From positions 1 to 64,000 of the forward strand of contig JAKCPI010001623.1 in NCBI GenBank assembly GCA_023213315.1: DNA of 64,000 bases, in the 5' to 3' direction. Below are positions 41,880-53,085 of the stretch, piece after piece (the first letter of the stretch is position 1; each line of letters starts with the position of its first letter). The position numbers and the translations under genes are program-made. The stretch is from Euborellia annulipes (taxonomy: Eukaryota; Arthropoda; Insecta; Dermaptera; Anisolabididae). The notes beneath the pieces are model-generated. The model was not told the DNA's origin. It did not search any database and saw nothing but the letters and a program-made list of their open reading frames with translations.

Positions 41880-42240
41880 GAATATGGTGGCTGCGTGCGT
41901 TTCGGTGGCACCACTCGTGTCTTTTTAATTAGCCTGCCGGGTTCGTGGCCCGGCGGAAGAATACCGACACGTCAGCACTCAGCATCCTTGGCTGCTGTTG
42001 CATCTTGGCCATCTGCCCTCTCACTTGCACTCGCATACAATCGCCTTGCTCTCTCTCTCTCTCTCTCTTTCACTCACAAATACACGCCAACGAGCCTCGT
42101 GTCCTTGTCACGGCTGCATTTGGTGAGCGTGGGAGAGAGTGAGTGAGAGATAATCGCATTCACCGGAGATAGAGAGAGAAACATATACGTACGTACTCAC
42201 ACAAACAACAACAACAACAGCAACAACACAGCCCAAAAAA
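41880..42240. promoter_or_regulatory. GAGA-rich GC island, candidate regulatory element
   Basis: CTCTCTCTCTCTCTCTCTTT (42050-42069) and GAGAGAGTGAGTGAGAG (42132-42148) are GAGA-factor-type words around a balanced, CpG-containing core (GGTTCGTGGCCCGGCGG). CAA/CAG triplet runs follow at 42206-42228. Two short plus ORFs are low-complexity. It could be a promoter or Polycomb-type element; no transcript evidence in the sequence. Confidence 0.35.
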
Positions 42241-43167
42241 AAAGATATTACCTAGCATAGCAATCTCCTCGGCTTTATCGGCTATCGCTTTTTTTACGAC
42301 ATGGCTACCTGCTTATATAGTTTATTGGTCATTTCCCAGCTCATATTTATCCCTCGAGAAAATCGTTTTAATTTACTTGCGATGCTCGAAGTATTTTTTT
42401 TTTTTTTTTTTTTTTAAATCACAGAGTGAAATACATAATTAAGAAATCGAAACCAATTATTTTACACCTTTTTTATTTTTATAAGAAATGATTACGAGAT
42501 TTCAGCACATGTTCAAAAATACATTATTTTGATAATAATATTTTTGACAATTATTTTTTTTTAAAGATTAATCATTTAATGATCAAATAAGCCTTTATTT
42601 TGATATAGAGGGGAGAAATCAAAGATAATAATTATTTCCTCTACGATAGGCTAAAGCTACATTAGCAACTTCAGTCAATTTTATAAAATAGATATTTTTT
42701 CGTTAAATAGAAATTATATATATCTCCACTGTAAGTAGCCGTGATTAAAAAAAATTACTTTAATATCAGAAAGATATACAATACATAACCCTTTGAGTTC
42801 TGATAAATCGTGTTTGTTAATTCAGGTAGTTGCCATGTGGGAGTGTAATATTACTGAATATAATAAGTTAGAGCAATATAAATATTAAAATGTTTTTTAA
42901 CATTATAGCTATCAATAAAAACATCTTTTAGGGCCTAACGCATAAAGAAAAGAAAAAAATAATGTCGGAGCACCTTGGCTTTGTACGAGCATGCCAGCAG
43001 TTAAAGAAATTGACTTGCAAGAGGATTTGAAAATTATCTCAAAGATGTATTTTGTTGGGTATTGTACAGTCGGAGCCATAAGTGCCTGATGTGCTTGAGA
43101 GTAGAGTTTTAAGCTTAGTCTACCAAACTATCATTTTTAAAATAAATAAATCATCTTTTTTAAATAC

Positions 43168-43310
43168 AATTCGAACATGAGAGAGCCATCAGATTGAAAC
43201 ATCCAAATCACTCTGCAATTGCAAAACATGCTCTAACAACTGGACATAAATAAATTTGGACAATGTCAAAATACTACGTTGAAAATGATTGGTGGAAAAT
43301 AAAAGTCAAG
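43168..43310 (+). pseudogene. Decayed GIY-YIG domain of a Penelope-like retroelement
   Basis: The frame starting at GAA 43173 reads EHERAIRLKHPNH, then SAIAKHALTTGHK and a stop; the next frame continues INLDNVKIL, and a further shift gives ENDWWKIKVK. This is the C-terminal part of the GIY-YIG endonuclease of Penelope-like elements (hallmarks: SAxAxH, TGH, DNxK, an aromatic-K-R/K pair). Two frameshifts and one stop make it non-functional. Upstream reverse transcriptase is absent. A SINE-A starts immediately after. Confidence 0.65.
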
Positions 43311-43541
43311 CCCTCGTGCTTGGTGTAGCGCGCCTGCCTTCTATACCAAGGGTCGCTTCTATACTCAGGCAGTCCGATGATTTTATTTAAGCCATTTGGA
43401 TACCAAAAGGATTAAATAAGAATGTCTGGACCCCTAATAGATAATTACTGAAATACTGAGTATCATTAAAGTCTTAAATGGCCAAGGTTGCCGAAAAGGT
43501 GTGAATGGGAAAAAAAGTGTGAGTGTTAAAAAAAAGGAAAG
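43311..43541 (+). mobile_element. tRNA-derived SINE-A copy
   Basis: CCCTCGTGCTTGGTGTAGCG begins the head; the B box is damaged (GGGTCGCTTCTATAC). The AGTCCGATGATTTTATTTAA body, TTAAATGGCCAAGGTTGCCG and the GTGTGAGTG end are intact. AAAAGTCA flanks both sides (43301-43308 and 43542-43549), a short target duplication. Confidence 0.78.
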
Positions 43542-43559
43542 AAAAGTCAGAGTCTAGAA

Positions 43560-43737
43560 TTTTTTTTTTTTTTTTATTTAAGGTCTTTTTCGGCATCGGA
43601 ATCCATTTAGCTATCCCTATTTATTCCAATTGATTGGCATCCAATTAATTGAAATAAATTCTTCTCCTGGGACGGGATGCGAACCCTTGACCATTAGCAC
43701 CATAAGCTAATGCTCTACCACTGAGCCATAGGACTGT
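43560..43737 (-). mobile_element. tRNA-derived SINE-B copy
   Basis: On the minus strand: CCTATGGCTCAGTGGTAGAG (A box), AATGGTCAAGGGTTCGCATC (B box), CCAGGAGAAG, the AATTGGATGCCAATCAATTG hairpin, and the GCCGAAAAAGACCTTAAAT tail with an A-run. It sits tail to tail with the SINE-A at 43311, as at 27.6-28.1 kb. Confidence 0.85.
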
Positions 43738-44140
43738 AGAAATTAATATGGATCCAAATAATATCAACAAAAATGGATGCTTAATAAAATATAAAAAATT
43801 GTGTTGAATGAGAAAACTGCTAATTAAAGTTTGATTATTGTATTATATTAATGTAATAATTTAATAATAGTATTTTGTACCATCTTTGTAAAAAAATAAA
43901 ATTCAAAAAAACTTATTGTAACAATAAGCTTTTTATGGAAACACTTGCTTTGATGATGGTGTCTAACTTAATGGGAATGAGTGTATATGTTGCTAACTTC
44001 ATCGCATATAAAATGCTACTAACTTCACATAGGTTCCCTTAGAGGTTAGTTCACTTGATTCGGAGCAATTGCACAGTACTTGAACACGACTGTAGAATAA
44101 GTATTCGAAAAGTTATACAGTATTTATATATCTTATCTTA

Positions 44141-44578
44141 TCTTCTTCTTTATATATATAATTCTTCTGTACGTGTGTATGTGACTGAACTCCTCCTAAA
44201 CGACTGAACCAATTATGATGAAATTTTCTGTGTATGTTTGTGAGAGTCCCGGACAGGTTTTGTTTCACAAATAACAATAAGTTAATGAGTAATTAACCGT
44301 TAAAATAAGAAAAAAAATAAAAATTAGGAGAAATGGTTGCCATGGTAACAAAATATAAATATTTACCCATGTTTACGATTTTTTTATTTATTTACATTTT
44401 GAATTCTAAAATATCGGCGTAAATTTTTTGTCTGTGTACCGGGAGAGTCCCGGAAAGGATATGATTCACAAAAAATCTTCTCATCATACTGAACACATGC
44501 ATATCCTAAATTGGCAATAAACTTGCCCGCCGAGCAAGGGGGTCCAGGGGGCGCAGCCCCCTGCAGCTAGGCGTCTAG
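44141..44578 (+). mobile_element. Non-autonomous Helitron
   Basis: The 5' end TCTTCTTTATATATATAATT followed by CTGTACGTGTGTATG and TGAACTCCTCCTAAACGACT is typical of arthropod Helitrons. The 3' end has a stable hairpin AGGGGGCGCAGCCCCCT (44546-44562) and CTAG at 44575-44578 followed by T, as required for insertion between A and T. The interior at 44325-44420 carries a piece of the HPE body (GGAGAAATGGTTGCCATGG). No Rep/helicase ORF. Confidence 0.75.
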
Positions 44579-44639
44579 TATTTAATAAATAATTAATACA
44601 TACACAATTAAAAACTCCCATAATAATAACAACTGAAAG

Positions 44640-44720
44640 AGAAAAGCTACTTTTAAGAAAACCGGTGGCTAAGCATTTTGGATGCCTAAGCTCAAGGCTC
44701 CACTCTCGAACACATCAGGC
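44640..44720 (+). repeat. Dispersed repeat shared with 18700-18790
   Basis: AAAAGCTACTTTTA, GTGGCTAAGCATTTTGGATG and CAAGGCTCCACTCTCG match the minus strand at 18704-18785. Ends not defined. Confidence 0.55.
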
Positions 44721-45174
44721 AATTATGACGCCTGTTGTTCAAACATTTTCAATGGGAGTTTTGTAAACTATCAGCCAAAATTAAAGTATAAAGTATATGA
44801 CTTATGTATTAGATCAAATACCTTCTAGTCGCCAATACAAACCTTTGAGAATAAAAGAAGAAAAGACTTAATAATGAGTTACAAAATACTCGTACAAACC
44901 AAAATTAATTTAATTTATATAGATTAAATGAAATAAATATCTTCTTAGAGATTCACGTTATTTATAGAAACCATTAACCAGCTTCTGTCTCCCGTCTTTC
45001 GTGTTCTACAGGATGTCGCATCTAACAAGATCTAATTTCTGTAAAAAGAAATTCTGATTAGTAAGAAAAAAAGAACAAGATATTGTAGTGGATAGGTTTT
45101 TACAAGTAAACTTGTTAAAACAAAAAAAAATTCCACTTATATAATAAGAATATAAAGACGAATTAGTCAAGGCT

Positions 45175-45410
45175 CTAAGTGCCAAGAGCAGTCATTGTTT
45201 GGGAGCTTAATCAATTCCAACGGTCGCTTGTCAGTCAGATGAGACCGAAGACACCATCACGAAATCATGTGTTTATTTTTGGGGAGGAGGCCTCTCCATG
45301 GACTTCGATTTTGGACACACGTGCGCTTCATAAAGCTATATATAAATACCTGAAAGAACGGAGAATTAGAAACACTCGCATTGTGCATGATATTGATTTC
45401 ATTTAGAAAC
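45175..45410 (+). other. Mixed-composition patch with an unassigned ORF
   Basis: An open frame of about 75 codons starting from GTG (45179-45406) includes ELNQFQRSLVSQMRPKTPSR. It has a plausible amino-acid mix but no ATG start, no domain I can name and no splice context. It could be a decayed fragment. Confidence 0.2.
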
Positions 45411-45594
45411 ATATCAATAATCTATGCGTTATTGACATGACAATCATAATAAAATACAAATGGGGTAAGATTTTGATGAATGAAAACGAATATATTTTTT
45501 GATTCATTGCTCTAGATGCACAACAACTTCAATGTCTGGTCAAAAATTCGATGTCCAGATTTTTGATGGATATATACGTTTTGTGGTCCTCTGA

Positions 45595-46066
45595 ATCCAA
45601 AAAACCTGGTCACACAGCACACAACTTTCTCTTACCTTTGGTAAGGGGAAAAGTTATGTTCTGTGCTTGTCACACCAGATGTTTTGTGTCGACAAATGTT
45701 TAGTTTCCACCGATATATTAAAATTCAAGATGTAAAATTTATAAACATGGAAAAATATTTATATTTTGTAACCATTTCTCCTATCTCACCTAAGAAGTAC
45801 AAGAGTAAAGTGTGCTTCAAACAATTTTAAGAGCAAAGTGAGAATATACATTTAAAAGAGCATCTAAAAAATAATTGATTTTTGAATTTTAATCAAAATC
45901 GTTAGAGCGAATTTTGAGAAACTCGAAAAAAGTGAAAAAATACATCAGTAAAGTACTAGTACTCTTTGACCAATTTTGTTCAAAAGCTTCGTATCACGTC
46001 CCAGTAGGGTGCCTAACTTAAATATAAAATTTCAACATCCTAATAGAGAGGGAAGAGAAAGTAAAA
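45595..46066 (+). repeat. HPE family copy
   Basis: The left hairpin (TGGTCACACAGCACACAACT to CTTGTCACACCAGAT) is at 45607-45680, the body with AAAGTACTAGTACTCTTTGA at 45951, and the right end GGAAGAGAAAGTAAAA at 46050. The segment between the AACATCCTA word and the end is deleted, including the microsatellite. Upstream, 45535-45600 is another HPE piece in reverse order. Confidence 0.78.
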
Positions 46067-46184
46067 AGGGATTTTTGCAACATAGTCATTCTGTCTGTGT
46101 GTGTCTGTCTGGAGTAGTATAGGGAAAATGGTAAAACTGTGTACCGGAGCAAATAAAAAATAATATCCCATACTGTCGGTAACT

Positions 46185-46305
46185 AAATATTAATATGTCG
46201 ACACACAAAAATCTGGTGTGACAAGCACAGTACATAACTTTCGATCTCCGAAGGCAAGAGAAAGTTGTGTGCTGTGCGACCAGTCACACCAGATTTTTAA
46301 TTTTA
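46185..46305 (-). repeat. HPE left-hairpin fragment
   Basis: AATCTGGTGTGACAAGCACA, TCTCCGAAGGCAAGAGAAAG and AGTCACACCAGATTTTT give a nearly intact left hairpin in minus orientation; the rest of the element is missing. Confidence 0.75.
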
Positions 46306-46469
46306 CTATTTAACATCTAGAAAAAAAATTTTACCAAATCAAATGTGATGTTAGAGGATTCTTAGCTTTGGTAATCCGTGGTTGTCACATAGTTACCGAC
46401 GAAAATTTAATATTTTAATTTTATAACAATTTTTACGATCTTTTTCAGAATCTGTAGCCAGATTTATTT

Positions 46470-46530
46470 ATTTAAATTGAAACAAATTTTATCTCATGGG
46501 AGGGATGCGAACCAGAAGCTTTCCTTTTAA
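46470..46530 (-). mobile_element. SINE-B fragment
   Basis: TTTATTTAAATTGAAACAAA, TCTCATGGGAGGGATGCGAA and CC match the middle of SINE-B (minus strand). Head and tail are both missing. Confidence 0.5.
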
Positions 46531-46737
46531 CAATTTTTAGTATAATGGTATATTTCTCTCTAAATATTAAATATCTGACCACATCATACATATTCTTTAT
46601 AATGGTATTGTTGTAAATAAAATTAATAATAAAGGTAGAAATGGTGTAAAATTTTGATGAATGAAAACGAATTGGATGGCTACTTGTATTTTTCAATTCA
46701 TTGCTCTATATCACGTTTTGTCCCCTAAAGAAATTCA

Positions 46738-46838
46738 TATAATTAATATTTACTAAATCAAGTGCATGCTGAGTACAAATCGGCAGATACGTGGCTCGAC
46801 TCCCGGCTGTTTGATTTAGTAAATATTAGTTATAAAAT
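46738..46838. repeat. Short inverted repeat enclosing a tRNA-like segment
   Basis: ATTAATATTTACTAAATCAA at 46741 and TTGATTTAGTAAATATTAGT at 46809 form the arms. Between them GCATGCTGAGTACAAATCGG and GTGGCTCGACTCCCGGC resemble A and B boxes. Possibly a SINE head captured in a fold-back. Confidence 0.45.
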
Positions 46839-47104
46839 ATTTTGCCATAAAAATATTGTTTTTATTTCAAGAAGCTGTCTTGGTCCAAAAAACATCTTTG
46901 TTTATAAATAAATAACTCTACAGCCCACCTTTTTCGTGATTTATTATTATAAAGTTTATTTTTCTTGTGATGATATACCTATAAGAATAAATATTATTTT
47001 TTTTTTTTTTGAAAATCATTTAAAAGCTTATAAGGAGAACATTGAAATCTATTGAATACCAATAACGTCATTGAAAGTAAACAAATAACAGTAATTCTAA
47101 TAAT

Positions 47105-47420
47105 AAACGGCCGTTTGTGGGCGTCGAGTGTCCCAATCGTTGAATGGGAAAGCGACAAGAGAGCGTAGGTGATTTTCTTCTTATGGATTTATTCGGTAGC
47201 CGAATTTTTTTTTATCCTTGCAATCAATTCCCTTTTTTTTGTCTCTATCGTTATTTGTATCCCGGATCAAACCGCACACGTGCTTTTGAAGAAGCTATCA
47301 CTGGTTGTTCATTTAAAGGACAAAAGCTCATTATGCTGTTCAGACCCGATTAGCCGTGAAGTCCGGCCAAATTGAAGAATTCTTTCTAATATACTCTCTC
47401 TCCGTTGCAGGCGTGCAATT
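47105..47420. promoter_or_regulatory. Unique GC-richer island, candidate regulatory element
   Basis: About 300 bp of mixed sequence with GGCCGTTTGTGGGCGTCGAG, CGCACACGTGC (CACGTG) and GTCCGGCC. Two overlapping plus ORFs without domains. No repeat partner. Confidence 0.3.
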
Positions 47421-49474
47421 TCTTGTCAGGTTACTATTGCAGTTTTTTTTTTTTTTAATACACTAATAAAGGATTGGATAATCAATTGGTGCAAAATCCA
47501 TCAAGAAGAAATTGGAGGACCGCTAGTTGAGATAATTTTGCGATTTTGTACACTTCAAAAAAGGCAAAATTCACTTTTTTAAAAATTCTATTATTTTCTA
47601 AATAAAGTTGCCAGAAAAAATAGAAATCTCTTGATATTGTTTATTTATAATACATTTTAAATTCAAGGTTGTTGATTAAAAGGGAGAAGTCAGGTGCCCT
47701 GACAAAATAATTTTTATTCATCTTCTCAGTTACACGAATTACTAGAGCTAAGATCCAACTAGACGCCGCCGATCCTTAATAAAAAAGTTTAATTTAAATA
47801 ATAAATATGAGTGGAGTTTAAATGGCCTCAGGGAAAGGAGAGAAAAAGAATCAAACGCCCCAAGTTAGGCAACCAGAAGTACTTACTTTTAATAGGCTGA
47901 ATAAATGCTTGGAAATTGTTTTCGTATATTTGCAATAATAAATAATTGAAAGGTGTAAAAGTTTATACAGTAGTTTACTGTTTTACTTTTCAGATTCCGA
48001 AGGATCAAAAAATTATCCGAAAAATAAAAAAATAAAGTATTTTCCCTCAATATAATTATTTATTTTAATAAACTTAATTATTTCGAAAAATTTTCAATGA
48101 GATTGGAAGATTTTTATTGAGAAGTTCGTCCGAGAATGGATTTTTTTTTATTTCCATTAACTTATGATTGTGACTATACAATGAGACTTGGCTGACAACT
48201 TGATTTACAGATTCATCACTGACTTGTCCATCATCAGATTGTTTTTATATAATATGAAATAAAAATATTGATTTTTTTTTTGGCAACCAATTGCCAAAAC
48301 TGTAAATCAATGCCCACAGTCGTCAGTAAAGCCAGATCCTACAAAAAAAAGAAAAACATTTTTTTCTCTCTTTTTAACTCTGATAATCTTTTATTTTTTT
48401 TTTATCTTTTTGGTCTATATTTTATTTAATAATAAATATGGTTAAAAAAATGAAAAAGTATTACATCGTTTTGAATTTCATTTATCTCCCTGAAATGACG
48501 CCTCAAGTTACTTAAATACGCTTCTGTATTAAAAAAAAAAAAAAAAAAAAATTATAACGACGTTATGTTTTTTAATGAAATCAAATTTACATTATTTATT
48601 TTTTATATACTATCACTATACACCATTTGAAATTCATTGCCCAAGGCGATTCCCGTGCTTTATTATTCTCACTTGGCGGGGTCGGTAAAAAAAAATTAAA
48701 GATACTTCCGACAAAGCTGCACAAGACGAATGTAGAAAGTTGTTTCACAAATCAATGTTTCTTAACATAAAGTCAAGTTTGTTGGTCTATCCAAGCAAAT
48801 TTCGTTTGAATGGATTTTTCTAATATAAAAAAACTTGAAAAAAATAAATATATTAAAGAAATATCAATATTTTTGGATGAATAAATTAAGATGGGTATAA
48901 AGGGTTAGATTATTTGGTTTAATGAATTTATATAACAGCCAGGCACTTTTTTTTTTTTATTTGCCGGCACCTTATCATTTAAACATTAGCCAAAATCTAA
49001 AGATCATTCTTTTCCATTCATCCTCTCTTTTTAGAAATGATATTAATGTATCTTTCTTAAGGTGATCGTATATCTATAAAAGCAAAACCTGTCTGAGTAT
49101 TTAGATGGGAAAAAAATGAAACATTAAACAAGTTTAAAAAGAAGAAAAAAAAACTATATCAAAAGAATTAAGCAAGTACAATTTAAAACCTTTGAGAGGA
49201 AGAAAATGTATAATACTTATTCTTTAATCCTTTGACATGAAATAACATTAAAAGTGGTAGTCTATCATACAAGGAAAATATTTCATTACTTTTCTTTTAC
49301 AAGACAGCTGGCAGTTAATATTTTAGATGTTTTTGTTTGTTCATAATCAGCGTGAGAATAGCGACAAAATAAAGATTAAAAATTTTTATATGATGATTAA
49401 TATATTCAGGTTTTTTACATTTTTCACCCTAAAAAAAAAGAAAATTGTTGATTAATGGCAATCAGACCGTTATT
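47421..49474. other. AT-rich sequence, SINE scraps only
   Basis: TGGAGTTTAAATGGCCTCAG at 47813 is a SINE tail word. Long A- or T-runs at 47442 and 48531. At 48640-48740 a mixed patch has no frame. No gene. Confidence 0.35.
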
Positions 49475-49592
49475 AATTTGTTTTAAAGTCTTTTTCGGTC
49501 GCCGTCTCCATCTCTATTTATTTTAAATAATTGATAATAAATTCAAATTAAATAAATTTTAGGGAACCGAACCCCGGACTCAAGGCACGTGA
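49475..49592 (-). mobile_element. SINE-B fragment
   Basis: TTTTAAAGTCTTTTTCGGTC, TCCATCTCTATTTATTTTAA and a B-box remnant GGAACCGAACCCCGGACTC are in the order of a minus-strand SINE-B; the A box is lost. Confidence 0.6.
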
Positions 49593-49857
49593 AATAATTT
49601 GGAGATCTTTAAAGATTTTTTGAGTGATGTATGATGGATTGGTATTCGACCCTCTTTTTAGTAGTTCGAGGTTAGTCGTTTTTTCCAATTCAAAAATTTA
49701 AGGTATTTAATACTTTGAATAATTTTAATTAAATTGAAAACAATTGAACAATTTTGAAAAAAAAAAAAAATAAAATAAAATGATTTTCAAATCGGCTGAT
49801 TACAAGAAAAGTTTTATATCGTACCATAATAAATAAATTTCTGACTCAAATAAAAAA

Positions 49858-50188
49858 AAACCCAAGAAATAATTGATTTATGAATTTTAAACAAAATCGT
49901 TGAAGCGAATTTTGATAAAATCGAAAAAACTGAAAAAGTACATCAATAAATACTAGTAATTTTTGGCCTATTTTGTACAAAAGCTTATTTCGAGGGAATC
50001 TAACTTAAATATAAAATTTTAATCCGGTAGCTTAATTCCTTCATGCTAAAAGTCGTTACACACAGACTAATTTGCGGGATCCACTTTTTTGGACCTCAAA
50101 ACATGTATATCCATCAAAATCTCGACATCAAATTTTTGACATGATCGTAATAATTTTTCTCTCTATATAGGGTAAGAGAAAGTAAAAT
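49858..50188 (+). repeat. HPE family copy, 5'-truncated
   Basis: From AGAAATAATTGATTTATGAA through AAGTACATCAATAAATACTA, TCAAAATCTCGACATC and the right hairpin TTTTTCTCTCTATATAGGG ... GTAAGAGAAAGT at 50170-50184. The TACTAGTA palindrome is half lost. Confidence 0.72.
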
Positions 50189-50590
50189 GTCCCTGGGCGA
50201 CAGAGGTAAATAGCTGTGCTGGGGTTAAGGGATCTCTTCCAGCCCCAAATTTAGTTGAATTGGTTATGAAACAATTGCGCGTTGTAAAATAAGTTTTATA
50301 CCAAATACTCTTAAAATAAATTTAGACGACACTCCCATTCCCCCTGGAATTTTATTAATTGCTTTAGAGCTCTAGAGGGGATAAAACAGGGTTAGTAGAT
50401 AATTTTCCTAAGAAATTGATAACAGGATAGAGAAGAACTCTGGAACAATAAATCCGTTAATTAGTTGATCATTTGGGATGCCTACTTTCCAACAATCAAA
50501 CACAATCCAAACCCATCCCTTGATGTAATATACTGTAATATAATTTACATCCAGGCATATTTATTTTATCAATTACCAAGTGAAATTTCC
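50189..50590. other. Mixed gap, no gene
   Basis: No frame or repeat recognised. Composition is slightly richer in GC at 50190-50270 (GGGCGACAGAGG). Confidence 0.3.
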
Positions 50591-50722
50591 CGAGTAAAAA
50601 TGATCGAGGGATCCACACGTCCGCAGCTAGGCGTGTAAATCCCTGTGTGTCTCTAAAGGTTCACTATGCAGACTAGCTGCGGGTGTGGATCCCTCGATCA
50701 TTTTTAATCATTTTTACTCGAG
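50591..50722. repeat. Palindromic MITE-like element (132 bp)
   Basis: CGAGTAAAAATGATCGAGGG and its complement frame it; AGGGATCCACAC and GTGTGGATCCCT, and CGCAGCTAG and CTAGCTGCG, continue the pairing. Loop about 40 bp. The right arm has an extra AATGATTTTT-like step. Confidence 0.78.
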
Positions 50723-51745
50723 TTTATAAACTTATTGCTTTTTTTTTGATAACTCTCAAAAATTTCTATCATTCCTTTGTAGAAGAAAGTGATTGTTTTG
50801 CCATATTTTTTTTTTATATTGCATTTTAAGGATGTCGATGATTCATTTATTTTTCTTTATAAGTAACTAACAAATGAAATATAATACAAATCCAATCGTC
50901 TTGTTAGTTTATATTTAACTGATCTCTTTATAATATAAAAAACAATCAGCATAAAAAAGATTTGATTATGTCATCAAATCTAAATAGATTACTTGCTAGC
51001 TACCTTCTAAGATCCTTGACCTCTTTTTTTTATTAAATGCAAGTATATTAAATAACGAATCATGTGAATTTAATTAGAACCGTCTTTACAGAAGTTGAGC
51101 TTTTAAAATATTTTTGGTAAGTACCGTATATGGAAAAAATGTATTTTATTTTTTAGTTAATAGTATAATATTTTGTATTTTCGTCCCAAAAAAGTATTCA
51201 AAAAAAAAATATTCTTCCGTGTATAAAAATAATTTCGACTTGAATTATTTAAAGTGTCGAAATTAAAGTTTATGCGGTTAATAAATTGAAAGATCTGATT
51301 ATTATTTTATTGGAATCGATTAATACAAAAAGTATATTTTTCTTCTTGAAGTATTCATTTATAATGATGGCACATTTATAAAATCTCTTCATGATTTGCT
51401 ATAAAATTTATTTTATTTCGAAGCAGGGCGTATAAGAATAATAATAGTTACCGGTATAGGGAGAATCCAAGTGGGTTGACATTTTTTTATCTAATGAAAT
51501 TACTCATAAAATGTTAAATACGAAATAAAATTTTTATTTATTAACCGATTTATTAATATTTACTGAAAAATAAATTATGATAACTATATAATACCATTAG
51601 GTGATTATTAATAAAAACTTTATAAATGAGTAATAAGAATCCTTCTGGTTTCTAGCTTTTCTTAATCGTTCTTAATTTATTCTTTAAAAAATTTAAGTCT
51701 TTTTTCCATGATGATTTGCTTTAAAATCGAACAAATAGCCTATTA
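50723..51745. other. AT-rich gap
   Basis: No gene, repeat boundary or structured RNA recognised. Confidence 0.4.
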
Positions 51746-51960
51746 TGAAAAAGCCCCGGGGGGGGGGGGGGGGGGGAGCGACTAAACTCGTATACCAAGA
51801 GGCGCGGCTCCGGCCGCCGGCGTCCGTGTTTTTTTTGTCTTCGACCAATATAATAGAGCCACCAAAAAAATTATTATTAGAAAAGGAAAAAAAAGAAAGG
51901 GTGGGGAAGGGAGGGGGGGGGGGGGGGGGGGGTGAGAGAAAAAAAAGAATGAAAAAAAAA
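51746..51960 (+). repeat. Long G-runs and purine tract
   Basis: Two G homopolymers of about 20 bases (51757-51776 and 51912-51931) bracket a CpG-rich word (GCGCGGCTCCGGCCGCCGGC) and a purine-only tract. The glycine-lysine ORF over it is simple sequence. The strand is strongly prone to G-quadruplexes; homopolymer lengths may also be sequencing estimates. Confidence 0.75.
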
Positions 51961-52155
51961 AAAAAATAATAATGAAGGGTTTAGAGAAATCAAATGAAAT
52001 ATCAATTGTAGCTCGGGTAACTCGTGTTTGCTATCCAAGTACTCTCTGAGGATGAGACCCTGAGTTCAATAAGAAAAATCTTAATAAACTTATTGACTTG
52101 ACATTATTCGTAGCTCAATATATAGCAAAGGCAAAAACTTTCTTAAAGTTAGAAG

Positions 52156-52412
52156 CAAGGGCGGATACAAGGGGGGGGGTAAAGGGGTAATTACCCCCCC
52201 CCCGAGATTCGAAAAAATACCTTTTTTTCGCAAAAAAATTTATTTTTAATGTAAAATTTTTAAAATTAATACTTAAAAATTTGATGTGTATTTATATTCT
52301 AGCAAACAAGTACAGAATGCGCTTTTAAATTACCGAAATTAGAAAAAAATAGTGTGCTGTGCGACGAGTCACACCAGATTACCCCCGAGAAACACCTCTG
52401 GATCCGCCCTTG
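52156..52412. mobile_element. hAT-like MITE with CAAGGGCGGAT ends (257 bp)
   Basis: A perfect 8-bp duplication GTTAGAAG (52148-52155 and 52413-52420). Ends CAAGGGCGGATACA and TGGATCCGCCCTTG. The right half contains a piece of the HPE left hairpin (TGTGCTGTGCGACGAGTCAC at 52352), so an HPE fragment was captured or inserted. Confidence 0.9.
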
Positions 52413-52477
52413 GTTAGAAGGATCTTGTATGAATTTCATCCTTCGAAAAAAATATTTATGCAATTTAAAATATATTT

Positions 52478-52691
52478 AAGAGTCTCTTCTTCTTCTGTCC
52501 TCGCGATGGGATCCCCCACCCAACCCTAGCGACCGGAAGAAATAGGACAGGCCGGCCCGTCGCACGGTCTAACGATTGTTGAAAAGAGGAAGGAAGAGAC
52601 AGACATACAAAGAACTGAAGGACTGCCTGTCCCAGCTCGGGCAGCTCGTGGTCGCCATCCACGTACCCACAAGATGTGAGCCCCTGAGCGA
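52478..52691 (-). mobile_element. GAA-tailed SINE-like retroelement, copy 4
   Basis: A 13-bp target duplication TTAAAATATATTT (52465-52477 and 52692-52704). The minus strand reads CGCTCAGGGGCTCACATC, TGGATGGCGACCACGAGCTG, GCCCGAGCTGGGACAGGC and ends in AAG triplets (TCTTCTTCTTC on the plus strand). It is shorter than the others by an internal deletion near the tail. Confidence 0.88.
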
Positions 52692-52854
52692 TTAAAATAT
52701 ATTTCAATAAATTATTAATATATAGAATTCGATTTTGTTTCTTAAACATAATTTATTAGCCATACATATGTAATGAGGTTAAATTTTTCTTCATACAAAT
52801 GATGTAGTTTAGTTCTTTCTCATCAGGGATATGAAAAATAAAAATTTTTTCAAG

Positions 52855-53085
52855 GGTATACGTGTGGGCCCCCGTGCTACGTGATGCGGGATCAGCAGCC
52901 TCAGCCTCCGGCTGGACCACGAGGCTTTCGCTTCCCACGGCTGAACTTGACCCCTCCGCCCCCACAACAACAACAACAACAGCAGCCAACAACAAGTAAC
53001 CAGAATATGAAATTGCAATCACGCTAGAGAGTGAGCTCAATGTTTGGCTTTGCTTTGCCAAGCGATACGTAGCCTCCAGGAAGAA
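52855..53085. promoter_or_regulatory. Unique GC-richer island with CAA/CAG triplets
   Basis: GTGCTACGTGATGCGGGATC, AGCCTCAGCCTCCGGC and ACAACAACAACAACAACAGC give a composition unlike the flanks. A 101-codon minus ORF covers it (hydrophobic because of the triplet run). It could be a coding exon remnant or an enhancer; no splice sites support an exon. Confidence 0.28.

Larger units (their letters stand above)
43067..44092. mobile_element. Possible Tc1-like element hosting SINEs
   Basis: TA-CAGTCGGAGCC at 43065 and its counterpart CACGACTG-TA at 44085-44094 have matching CAGTCG termini, typical of Tc1-like TIRs, with TA on both sides. Matching beyond the first 6 bp is weak. The span contains the GIY-YIG relic and two SINEs, so coincidence is possible. 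Confidence 0.3.

Noticed and set aside
45179..45406. 75-codon gene
   Set aside because: No ATG start, no family match I can name and no upstream exon evidence; retained only as an unassigned patch.
51745..51969. Glycine- and lysine-rich ORF
   Set aside because: Translation of G-runs and purine tracts.
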